A stretch of 64,000 bases of DNA, taken from positions 103,297 through 167,296 of the forward strand of contig CAJXMG010000002.1 in the NCBI GenBank assembly GCA_913056395.1. Reading direction: 5' to 3'. The DNA comes from an uncultured bacterium (lineage in GTDB: Bacteria > Planctomycetota > UBA8108 > UBA1146). Made by a program: the position numbers and the translations under genes. The notes below the pieces were generated by a model that made no database searches, was not told where the DNA came from, and saw nothing but the letters and a program-made list of their open reading frames with translations. Below, one piece after another: positions 1-8,191 of the stretch (position 1 is the stretch's first letter; each line of letters opens with the position of its first letter).

Positions 1-1249
1 CTGCGGATCCGTCGTATCGGCAAATCGTCGACACAGGGCCGAAGACTTCCAGATCGTGAATCACGTCCGCCCCACCCTCATCGCGGGCTTCCAGAATTGT
101 CGGAGCAAAGAAATAACCCTTACCCGCCTCTGCACCCACGCCGTCGCAGCGTTCTCCATTGCCATGGATCACATCCGCGACCTCTTTCAGTTTGTTGACT
201 CCATCGAGAACTGAGCTCAACTGATCCGCAGTGGCCAGGGGGCCCATGTTGACAGTTTCATCGTCAGGACTACCTGTCACCCTGCTCGACACCTCTTCAA
301 GAAAGGATTCCACAAATGCATCCCGGCGTGAATCCGGAACGAAGATTCGCCGCACTGCGGTGCACTTCTGGCCACTCTTCTGGGTGACCTCCCGCGCCAC
401 TTCCCGGACCATCAGGTTCCAGGTTTCCGACCCGGGCTCCACATCATCACCGAGGAACGCAGCGTTGAGGCTGTCCGCCTCAATATTGACGGGGACGGAC
501 TGGGACAGAAGGTTTTCATGGGAGCGAATACGCAGGCCGGTATCAGCGGACCCGGTAAACGCGACCACATCCTGACCATTCAGGTGGTTGAAAAGATCTC
601 CCACCGAACCACAGATCAGGCTCAGTACACCATCCGGCAACACACCGGAATCGACGATGGCCTCGATACAGCGCTCGGTCACCAGACAGGTGCTCGAGGC
701 GGGCTTGGTAATCACGGGCATTCCCGCAAGAATGGCGGCAGCTGCTTTTTCGGCAAAGCCCCATGCCGGGAAGTTGAAGGCATTGATGTGGATGGCAACG
801 CCATTGCGGGGAACCCGGGCATGACGTCCCCAGAAAACGGAAGAGCGGCCCAACTGCTCGCCGTCCCCATCCTCGAGGAAAGCCCCACTCCCCAACTCCT
901 TGCCGAGGGCACCGTAGTGGTAGAGGGTTCCCGATGCTCCGTCGATGTCAAACTTGGAGTCCTTGCGGGTGGTTCCGCAGGATTTCATCGATAACTCCAG
1001 CAGTTCATCACGAATGGCATGGATCGCTTTCGACATGCCGATCAGCAACTCACCCCGAGCCTCGTGGGAGAGCTCTCTCAGTGCAGATCCTCCCTGAACA
1101 CGGGCATGCTGGACGACCTCGGCCATGTCCAATCCCTCAGCGGAAACGCGAGCAAGAACTTCCTCTGTGGTGGGATCACGGAGTTCGACTCCCTTGTCCC
1201 CATCTGCAGCTTGCCAATTACCTGCCGCATAACTTCTGACGATTTTCAT
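1..1249 (-). CDS. paaZ: PaaZ-type aldehyde dehydrogenase, 3' end cut off by window
   Basis: NAD(P)-dependent aldehyde dehydrogenase most like the N-terminal half of PaaZ, which oxidises the semialdehyde formed when oxepin-CoA is opened in phenylacetate breakdown. Visible family features are an HINAFNFPAWG stretch, ITKPAS, an FTGSADTG cofactor loop, the general-base Glu in IEADS (about residue 257) and the catalytic Cys in SGQKCTA (about residue 296); these positions nearly coincide with those of E. coli PaaZ. The ATG at 1249 follows a GGGAGG ribosome-binding site. The gene runs off the left edge, so it cannot be seen whether the MaoC-like hydratase half of bifunctional PaaZ is present. No other paa gene lies in the window, so a role with another CoA-linked semialdehyde is possible. 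Confidence 0.85.
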   Translation of the reverse strand, partial: MKIVRSYAAGNWQAADGDKGVELRDPTTEEVLARVSAEGLDMAEVVQHARVQGGSALRELSHEARGELLIGMSKAIHAIRDELLELSMKSCGTTRKDSKFDIDGASGTLYHYGALGKELGSGAFLEDGDGEQLGRSSVFWGRHARVPRNGVAIHINAFNFPAWGFAEKAAAAILAGMPVITKPASSTCLVTERCIEAIVDSGVLPDGVLSLICGSVGDLFNHLNGQDVVAFTGSADTGLRIRSHENLLSQSVPVNIEADSLNAAFLGDDVEPGSETWNLMVREVAREVTQKSGQKCTAVRRIFVPDSRRDAFVESFLEEVSSRVTGSPDDETVNMGPLATADQLSSVLDGVNKLKEVADVIHGNGERCDGVGAEAGKGYFFAPTILEARDEGGADVIHDLEVFGPVSTICRYDGSA

Positions 1250-1403
1250 TTGGACCTCCCACACTTTCAGATCGGTGCCGGTTTTCAGGTGCCATTAGAA
1301 ACACCGAAAGCGGGAGTTTCCACACTTCCACGAAGAAGAGTTGCGGGGTTTTACTGTGAAAGGACTGCTTCAGGAACCGCGGGGGGTAAGATCTTCCGTG
1401 ATC

Positions 1404-3515
1404 TCAGGGCAAACAGGGCCCCAGAGAGTCTTCCGTGGGATCCAGGCCGTATCCGGGATAGGGATAAGGGATCGTTTCGCCGCCTGAGAAGAGATACGAG
1501 AGACTGTAGATGGCGTCGCCAATATTCAGAATACCGTCGTCATTGGTATCTGCCGCATCTGGACACACAGAGGGAGCCCCACCGGTAAACAGGTAATCGA
1601 GCATGAAAATGGCATCGGCAATGTTCACTGTTTGGTCGTAGGTCGCATCTCCCCTGATAAACAGGAATTGGGGCTGCTCTGAAACCAGAACCGTGCCAGG
1701 TATGAAATAGGGCTCAAGAGCAAATCCACCCTCGATGGCGTAAATCGTATTGATCGGAGGGAAACCGATCCCGTTTGCAAATCGCAACTCTGTTGAACTG
1801 CCCAAAGGCAATCCAAAGGCGACCTCGTAGTTCAGGGTACAGAGGGTGTGATTGACCCCGGGATCCACAGTGCGACCGTCGAAGGGCGGCAGGGTATCGA
1901 ATATCACCGCCAGATAGAGGCTCGAGTTCTCACCTTCATCGAAAATGTTTGAAATGATGAACTCGGGAGACAACTGGGCTGCCTGGGTGCCATCGATGGA
2001 AACTTCATTCATCTGCAAAAAGGTGCCATCGTATTCGACGCCGATCTGATAACCCTGCAGGGGATCCACATGTGTCCCCAGAACCGGGTGGTAAACCGGT
2101 TGCCCACCGAAGACCGAGATATCCGCAAACATCATGTAGTTTTCGGGAGCTGTCACAACGACGGGCATGACTGTCTGCGCCTGATCACTTCCACCAGGCC
2201 CCTCGACGGTCAGGGAAACCGTGTATTCCCCGGGCTCCGTGTAGGTGTGGAATCCTGAGGTCGAAGAGCTGGTGGTTCCATCGCCAAAGTCCCAAAAGGT
2301 GTTGGAGATCATACCGTTACTATTGCTCTCATAGTAAATCTGATGGGGTGCCACTCCATCATTCTCAGACGAGATCGAAAGCAAAGCCTCCGGAGCGGGA
2401 ATGTTGTTCTGGTAGTGGATGCTTCCATCGCTGCGCAGGATGGCCATATGAACATTCGCCGCCACATCGAGACTCATGGAGTGATCTATGGCCGCGATGC
2501 CGGTGTCCTCTGTGGTCAGGGTCGCAGCCGCCATACTGGCCAACCGAATCGAGCCCCCCTGAATCCATGTCGCTTTCCACGATCCTTCAGCAACAGAATC
2601 GAGATTCAGATCGGTGATCGTAGCACCAGACTGGCGCTGACTTCCCACGTGATTCACAACTCCTGTTTTGAGGTCGGCATGAAGGAAATGAATCACCATC
2701 CCCGAGACTGCCACCAGATGCAGTGATCCATCGAGAAGGACGGAAGCGACCCAGTCATCGGGAGTGAAACCGAAATCATGAAGTTCCAGCGCAGGACCCT
2801 GAGAGAGCTCATCGACGATCGAGAATCGGAAAAGCCCCCCCTCATTCCACAGGATGGCTCCAGATCCATTACCCATTCGGGCAACTGCACAGGATGAACC
2901 GATTCCCAGAGAAACTTCAGGATTGCCTCCAAGGCGGTAGAAGATCTCTTGCCCGGTCACGGAGGTTTCTACCCAACTACCCAGACAGGTGCCATTTACT
3001 AAAGAGGTCACCACAGGATCGTGGGCATCGCCCAGGCCGGCACTGTACTGAACTGGCAACTCAAAGCCTGAAGCAACACTCTGGGCCACGAAAATCGCCT
3101 GTTGTCCTGAAGGCAGCGGCAGGTCAAAAGCCAAATGAATACTGGCCAGTGGTCCCTGCTTGTGAACGAGATCACCCAGACCTGAAGGCGTATCGAAGAC
3201 GGGAGTCAACTGATTGCCTCCTACCAAAGATCCTCCAAAGAGAATCTGGGTGTCGGAGTGGGCGCTAAAGGTCAGAAAGGGTGGCAGGCAACCGAGGCAG
3301 CTCTTGTCGACCTCGACAAACGGTTGCTGCATTTGATACCCGGGAGGTGAAATCAATTCCGGCTCACTGAACTGGGCATGGAGTGAGGAGGCCGTCAAGG
3401 ATGAGATTCCCAGAACCAAAGCGATCAGACAATGCGCTAAAATCCCAGCCCGGCAGGCAACGGGAATGCGCTCTTGAAAGTCACTCGTGCGGACTGTGGA
3501 AATCATCGATCGCAT
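1404..3515 (-). CDS. secreted PKD / cohesin-like / dockerin-like protein
   Basis: Exported protein of 703 residues. A hydrophobic signal segment (AHCLIALVLGISSLTASSLHA) covers about residues 27-47 after a basic start. A repeat-poor beta-rich region follows, then a PKD domain (about 375-455, core WDFGDGTTSS near 407), then a domain of about 150 residues resembling the cohesin-like module of planctomycete exoproteins (LQGYQIGVEYD). A dockerin-like tail begins near 614 (FIRGDATYD...NIADAIFMLDYLF, then DTNDDGILNIGDAIYSLSYLF) and ends in a Pro/Cys tail. The two Asp/Asn-rich loops look like EF-hand-type calcium sites. Having both cohesin-like and dockerin-like modules in one chain would allow self-association; that is inference. 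Function is otherwise unknown. It is monocistronic as far as can be seen. Confidence 0.8.
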   Translation of the reverse strand: MRSMISTVRTSDFQERIPVACRAGILAHCLIALVLGISSLTASSLHAQFSEPELISPPGYQMQQPFVEVDKSCLGCLPPFLTFSAHSDTQILFGGSLVGGNQLTPVFDTPSGLGDLVHKQGPLASIHLAFDLPLPSGQQAIFVAQSVASGFELPVQYSAGLGDAHDPVVTSLVNGTCLGSWVETSVTGQEIFYRLGGNPEVSLGIGSSCAVARMGNGSGAILWNEGGLFRFSIVDELSQGPALELHDFGFTPDDWVASVLLDGSLHLVAVSGMVIHFLHADLKTGVVNHVGSQRQSGATITDLNLDSVAEGSWKATWIQGGSIRLASMAAATLTTEDTGIAAIDHSMSLDVAANVHMAILRSDGSIHYQNNIPAPEALLSISSENDGVAPHQIYYESNSNGMISNTFWDFGDGTTSSSTSGFHTYTEPGEYTVSLTVEGPGGSDQAQTVMPVVVTAPENYMMFADISVFGGQPVYHPVLGTHVDPLQGYQIGVEYDGTFLQMNEVSIDGTQAAQLSPEFIISNIFDEGENSSLYLAVIFDTLPPFDGRTVDPGVNHTLCTLNYEVAFGLPLGSSTELRFANGIGFPPINTIYAIEGGFALEPYFIPGTVLVSEQPQFLFIRGDATYDQTVNIADAIFMLDYLFTGGAPSVCPDAADTNDDGILNIGDAIYSLSYLFSGGETIPYPYPGYGLDPTEDSLGPCLP

Positions 3516-3834
3516 CTGCCAAGTCCCTCCTCATGAGACCGGTTTCAAAACTTCAGGAATAGTCGTCTGGTCTGACTGAAAGGCTCTGGCTTCAAATCAT
3601 CGGGACTCTTCGATACCCCGACAAAACATGAAAACCACACACCTCTGCTTTAATGAGCCCAGATCTGCTAAATGAGCCCAGAACGACACCTCAAGTTCCG
3701 AATGAATAAATCTCTCTTCTATTTGACCATCGATCTTCACTGGGGGAAAGACAGTAAAGCCCCGGTAAATCCGGCTCAAAACCACTGTGAATCAGGTTCC
3801 GCGAAATGGTGGCAAGAAATGAACCACATCGTCC
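3516..3834. other. gene-free stretch with a short direct repeat
   Basis: No credible gene. It contains two copies of AATGAGCCCAGA (3652-3663 and 3671-3682), each preceded by TGCT. Such a pair could be an operator for the exoprotein gene transcribed leftward from 3515, but there is no other support. Confidence 0.3.
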
Positions 3835-4101
3835 CTAATGAGTCCTCGCATGCTCCTGCAGCGACTCCTGAAAGCGCAGGGCGAAATGGACCCCCAGTGA
3901 GCAAAAAATGCCGACTCCCAGGACCAGAGGACTCTTCTTCTCCCCAGTGGGAGCAGAACTCCATCCAGCAGTCGGGGAGGCTCCGTCAGCAGTGGCTGGA
4001 CCTGATATGGGTGATTCTGCTGAAAAAGCTCCAGAGAGCCATATCAGCAGGCTCAGGAGCGCTGGAAGTGTAGAGATCTTCAAGACGGTGACCTGTTTCA
4101 C
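3835..4101 (-). CDS. small two-helix membrane protein, unknown
   Basis: An 88-residue ORF with a GTG start preceded by a strong AGGAAGGAG ribosome-binding site at 4 nt spacing, which is the main reason to believe it. Residues 1-28 look like a signal peptide ([20 protein letters not shown], cleavage near SAES). A Ser/Gly/Ala-rich linker follows, then a second hydrophobic helix ([21 protein letters not shown], about 57-77) and a short polar tail. No family is recognised. It is divergent from ispG. It may be a small envelope protein; a chance ORF cannot be fully excluded. Confidence 0.5.
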   Translation of the reverse strand: MKQVTVLKISTLPALLSLLIWLSGAFSAESPISGPATADGASPTAGWSSAPTGEKKSPLVLGVGIFCSLGVHFALRFQESLQEHARTH

Positions 4102-4224
4102 GGTGCTCCTTCCTGTTCACCATTTTACCGGTTGAGCCCGGAACTGCTCGATAGAAACCCCCACCGGAGAGATACTTGTAGTCAGTGGCAGTGGTGCTGC
4201 TCCTTTTGTGATCCGGGAGGCTCG

Positions 4225-5379
4225 ATGTCCTCGCACGAAATCACCCGAAATCCGACACGTGCCGTGCGCGTGGGCGACCGCACCATAGGATCAGGTCATC
4301 CGATTCTGGTTCAGAGCATGTGTGCAACCCACACCACCGATCTCGATGCCACTTGTCGACAGGTCGATGCCTTGTCAGCAGCTGGTGCAGGGATCGTGCG
4401 CCTGGCCGTCGACTCGAAAAAGGATGCCGAAGCGGCCATCGCCATCGCCGACAGGGTTCAGGCCCATATCTGCATCGACCTTCAGGAGAATTGGCGTCTC
4501 ACCGAGATCCTCGCTCCTCATGTGGCAAAGATTCGCTACAACCCGGGACACCTCCACCATCACGAGAAGAAGGTTCCCTGGCAGGAAAAAGTCCAACGCA
4601 TCGCCGACTGGGCGGTCGCTTCAGACATTGCTCTGAGAATCGGCGTCAATTGTGGCTCCGTCGACCCGCTTCAAAAAGAAAAATGGCCCGCAGAAGATGA
4701 CATTTCACCTCTGGTGGCCAGTGCTCTCGAGCACTCCGAGTTTCTCGACTCCATCGGATTTGAACGCTACGTCGTCTCTCTCAAGGATTCGAATCCGAAC
4801 ACGGTGATCGAAGCAAACCGTCGATTTGCGGAACAGAGACCGGAGATTCCCCTGCACCTCGGGGTGACAGAGGCGGGATTACCCCCTGACGGAGTCATCA
4901 AGACACGGGTCGCCTTCGAACAGCTGCTCTCCCGGGGGATCGGTGACACCTTGAGGGTGTCCTTGACCCTTCCCAACGAAGAAAAACAGCAGGAGATCAT
5001 CGAGGGCCAGAAAATCATCGACGATGTCTATGCGGGCAGGGTCCGCAGTGTGGTCCGTTACGAATCAAGCGGACCCAACATCATCTCTTGCCCCTCCTGT
5101 TCCAGGGTAGAGAACGGTGACTTCGTCAAGTTGGCCAAAGAGGTCAAGGAGCTCTCCAAAGCCTACCAGGAACACTCCCTGACCATCGCTGTCATGGGCT
5201 GCCGGGTGAATGGACCCGGCGAAACCGATGACGCGGATCTGGGACTCTGGTGTGCCCCCAGCTTCGTCAATCTCAAGCGCGGTGAGGAATCCCTCGGAGC
5301 GTATCCCTATGACGAGATTCTCGGAAAGTTGCAGCAGGAAATTGAAGTATTGATCGAAAGTCGATCGGCCTCTTCCTGA
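4225..5379 (+). CDS. ispG: 4-hydroxy-3-methylbut-2-enyl diphosphate synthase
   Basis: IspG/GcpE is the [4Fe-4S] enzyme of the MEP isoprenoid pathway that reductively converts methylerythritol cyclodiphosphate to HMBPP. At 384 residues it is of normal length for the bacterial type. The N-terminal half is the TIM barrel ([32 protein letters not shown]). The C-terminal half has the cluster ligands CPSC (about 289 and 292) and [10 protein letters not shown] (Cys about 326, Glu about 333). The frame opens at 4132, but the ATG at 4225 has a GGGAGG ribosome-binding site and gives the usual start just before the TRAVRVG strand. It ends 10 nt from the convergent exoprotein gene. Confidence 0.95.
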   Translation: MSSHEITRNPTRAVRVGDRTIGSGHPILVQSMCATHTTDLDATCRQVDALSAAGAGIVRLAVDSKKDAEAAIAIADRVQAHICIDLQENWRLTEILAPHVAKIRYNPGHLHHHEKKVPWQEKVQRIADWAVASDIALRIGVNCGSVDPLQKEKWPAEDDISPLVASALEHSEFLDSIGFERYVVSLKDSNPNTVIEANRRFAEQRPEIPLHLGVTEAGLPPDGVIKTRVAFEQLLSRGIGDTLRVSLTLPNEEKQQEIIEGQKIIDDVYAGRVRSVVRYESSGPNIISCPSCSRVENGDFVKLAKEVKELSKAYQEHSLTIAVMGCRVNGPGETDDADLGLWCAPSFVNLKRGEESLGAYPYDEILGKLQQEIEVLIESRSASS

Positions 5380-5389
5380 ACCTTCATTC

Positions 5390-7996
5390 TCAGGGTTCGC
5401 AACTTTCGTCGCAGCACAGATCCCCCGCGGTCGGATCCACTCCGCAGGCACCCGGTGCCGGTGGTGCGGATCCTCCAGAGAAAAGATGGGTCAGGAGTGC
5501 GATGGGATCGGCAATATCGAGAACTTCATCGTCGTTCACATCGCCCGCATTCGCGCAGTGAAGAGGTCCTCCTGCGAACAGAAAATCCAGCAGTGTGATG
5601 GGATCGGCGACATTGATCAGGCTGTCGGCATTGGCATCCCCACGGACGAAGCGACGACTCCCCCACCCGTCAGGAAACTGAACCACACTGACCGTGTTTC
5701 CGGATTGTACGTCATATCCGAGATTGGCGGCGTAGATCTTGTCCCCGGCAGGACTGGCGGCAATTCCAAAGGTGTAATCCCCCCCAACCGGAATGACCCT
5801 TTCGATGGCGTCGATCATCGGCGGGGAATTGGGATTACCGATGAGGTTGAAGTCAGGAAGACGTACGATCGCCACATTGCCAAGGCCCGCCCCCAACTCA
5901 CCTGGCCCCGTGTTGGGGTGTCGACTGAACCCCCAGTTGGTGACCGCAAGGTAGGGAGTGTTTGGAACGAGGACCATCTCTTCAGGTCCGGTTCCAATAC
6001 GCAGTCTGGCGACCACTTCCCGAGAGTGGCGATGGATGACTGAGGCATGGTCCAGGGATCGATCGAAGCCAAAGTTGCCGACCAGCAGATGCTCTCCGTT
6101 TTCGGTCAACGCAAGCGCTTGTGGAAACTCATCGACGTCGATCGCTGTCGCGACGAGGGTGTTGACGGTGATTTCCCAAACCTTGACCCCCGTAGGGTCA
6201 GAAACGTATACCAGATCTCCCTCGGGAGAGGAGATCATTTCCCGGGGAGCCCCGAGTCCACCCACCTCTCCGAGAACCTGATGTCCGGGAATCGACCAGC
6301 GAGTCACCCGGCCATCTCCTGCAGTGGCAACAAATAGGGATTCCCCATCCGGCGTAATCGCAAGTCCCAGGGGGTTCATCCCCTGAGCCGAAAATGAATC
6401 AATCAGATCGAGAGTCATCGGGTCGAAGCAATCGATCCGGTTTGCCGAGAAATTGACGATGTAGAGCCGCGTTCCATCCGGGGTCAGAGCGAGTCGATAG
6501 GGCCCCGGGGAAACCGGGATCGTGGCCTCCACCTCATCGGTGGCGGTATCGATCACTGAGAGAGAATTCTCAACGTAGTTCGTGACGAAGAGTCGACCGA
6601 GACCTGCATGCATGGCAAGCCCGATGGGACCTGTACCGACTTCGATGGGACTGGCAAGTTCTGAGGGATGATCAGGCGCACACACCTCTTTCACATGCAG
6701 GGAATACGCTCCGAAATCACCGCTGGAATTCCCGTCGATGACGATGGAGACCGTTTCACCTGCGGCCACGAAGGCAGCTGGAATGCGTGCACGTGTCGCA
6801 TCGACACCGCAACCGTCGTCATTACAGGCTCTGACATTGGCGTTTGTCGGTTCTCCGGAGACAGGCGGGCAGGGACCGCTGAATAGGGCGATCTCGGTGT
6901 CAAAATCACTGCCACAACTGTCGATCTCAATCCAGGTGTCGTGGGTTGCGGTGTAGCGATAGAAATGCTCCGGCGCACCTGCAAAAACGAACTGGCACTG
7001 ATGTTCGAAACGGGAGACTCCCGTCGTAAATCCATCCGCCTGAAACGGCAATGCAGGAATGACAAAAGCCTGTTCACACTCCTCTCCGGGCCCCGCCGGT
7101 GGAACATTCATAATGGTCCCCACCGCTTCACCGGAGTCGTTGATTCCATAGCCATCAAAAACCACGAAGTACTCGAGCCCCTCCGTCACCATAAAAGACA
7201 GACGGGATCGAAAACCGTTCTCACCACAGGAATCGTCGTTACAACCGATGGCGGTGCCCGATCCTGAAGATCCATTCTGGCTTCCGGCCGCTGGGCAGAC
7301 TCCCTCGTAAACGTAGACCTTGGTATCAAAATTGGACTCACAAAGATCGATGCGAATCTCCCCCGTCTCTGCAGCGATAAATCGACGGACCACATCGGGA
7401 GCACCGGCCACGTCAAAAGGACAGGATTCGTTGTAGTCATCCACGGCCCCACTGGTCGAGACAGTTCCACTCCACGGAATCGAGATCTCCTCCGCCAGTT
7501 CGCAGAGATCCGAGGGGGCCCTCTCGACGATGCTCAGGTCATAACTTCCGCAGTCAGCAGCCCCGTAACCATCGACCACCAGGAAATAATCCACACCCGC
7601 CAACAGGTCGACGTCAACCAACTGTGACCGCCAGCCATTCACCCCACAGGCGTCATCGTTACAACCGACGTACACGCCCGAATTCGAAACGGACGGACAA
7701 CTGCCCTCGTAAAGGTAGACCTTCGTATCAAAACCGGAGGAACAGAGATCGATGGTCACGGAGAGGTCCCTGTCGGGCGTGTAGCGATAAACGACGTCCC
7801 GTCCCCCTGTCGGATTAAACGGGCAGCTTTCGTTGTAATCATCCAAGGCGCCGCAGGTCTCACCGCTTCCAATAAAGGGAATCGCACCGATCACTTCTGC
7901 AGACGCACAATCTTCTCCACCGACACCCTGGGCAGAGAGTATGCCAGGCCAACAAGCGGACAACAGGAGAAGACATGCGAAGCGATAGAAACCTAT
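5390..7996 (-). CDS. secreted PPC-like / YVTN beta-propeller / dockerin-like protein, probable ATA start
   Basis: Exported protein of about 868 residues. Three successive domains of about 130 residues (to about residue 430) share the pattern DVVYRYT...IDLC.S.FDTKVYLYEG.CP...GCNDD.CG.N, like bacterial pre-peptidase C-terminal (PPC) beta-sandwiches. Next comes a YVTN-type beta-propeller (about 440-760: repeats such as VTNYVENSLSVIDTATDEV and LFVATAGDGRV). A dockerin-like tail closes the protein (FVRGDANADSLINVADPITLL, then NDDEVLDIADPIALL). The first ordinary start (TTG, 7963) would cut the signal peptide in half. Reading on to ATA at 7996, 4 nt after a GGAGG, restores an ideal signal (GFYRFACLLLLSACWPGILS), so ATA is proposed. 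Function unknown; the fold suggests ligand or surface binding. Confidence 0.75.
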   Translation of the reverse strand: MGFYRFACLLLLSACWPGILSAQGVGGEDCASAEVIGAIPFIGSGETCGALDDYNESCPFNPTGGRDVVYRYTPDRDLSVTIDLCSSGFDTKVYLYEGSCPSVSNSGVYVGCNDDACGVNGWRSQLVDVDLLAGVDYFLVVDGYGAADCGSYDLSIVERAPSDLCELAEEISIPWSGTVSTSGAVDDYNESCPFDVAGAPDVVRRFIAAETGEIRIDLCESNFDTKVYVYEGVCPAAGSQNGSSGSGTAIGCNDDSCGENGFRSRLSFMVTEGLEYFVVFDGYGINDSGEAVGTIMNVPPAGPGEECEQAFVIPALPFQADGFTTGVSRFEHQCQFVFAGAPEHFYRYTATHDTWIEIDSCGSDFDTEIALFSGPCPPVSGEPTNANVRACNDDGCGVDATRARIPAAFVAAGETVSIVIDGNSSGDFGAYSLHVKEVCAPDHPSELASPIEVGTGPIGLAMHAGLGRLFVTNYVENSLSVIDTATDEVEATIPVSPGPYRLALTPDGTRLYIVNFSANRIDCFDPMTLDLIDSFSAQGMNPLGLAITPDGESLFVATAGDGRVTRWSIPGHQVLGEVGGLGAPREMISSPEGDLVYVSDPTGVKVWEITVNTLVATAIDVDEFPQALALTENGEHLLVGNFGFDRSLDHASVIHRHSREVVARLRIGTGPEEMVLVPNTPYLAVTNWGFSRHPNTGPGELGAGLGNVAIVRLPDFNLIGNPNSPPMIDAIERVIPVGGDYTFGIAASPAGDKIYAANLGYDVQSGNTVSVVQFPDGWGSRRFVRGDANADSLINVADPITLLDFLFAGGPLHCANAGDVNDDEVLDIADPIALLTHLFSGGSAPPAPGACGVDPTAGDLCCDESCEP

Positions 7997-8048
7997 GAGA
8001 CCTCCAGAACCGAGAATCGGGACAGACCCATTCTAAAGGGTGAATTAT

Positions 8049-8085
8049 AAAAAGGCTCCCGTGATCTGTCCGGATCACGGGAGCC
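8049..8085 (-). terminator. rho-independent terminator
   Basis: A perfect 13-bp stem (GGCTCCCGTGATC, 8054-8066, with 8073-8085) and a 6-nt loop are followed on the minus strand by five T residues. It lies about 90 nt after the stop of the 1098-residue exoprotein gene. Confidence 0.9.
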
Positions 8086-8139
8086 GTCATGTCAAAGCGA
8101 CTCGAACTTGTCAGGCCCTATCAGTGACACAGCATTAAG

Positions 8140-8191
8140 GACACTGCACTATGGGCACTGCACTATGGACACTGCACTATGGACACTGTGG
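8140..8191. repeat. 14-bp tandem repeat over the 3' end of the exoprotein gene
   Basis: About three and a half copies of a 14-bp unit (CACTGCACTATGGA, with small variations). The stop codon at 8177-8179 lies inside the array, and the copies past it are untranslated. It looks like slippage duplication of the last codons (PQCP-stop). Confidence 0.75.
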
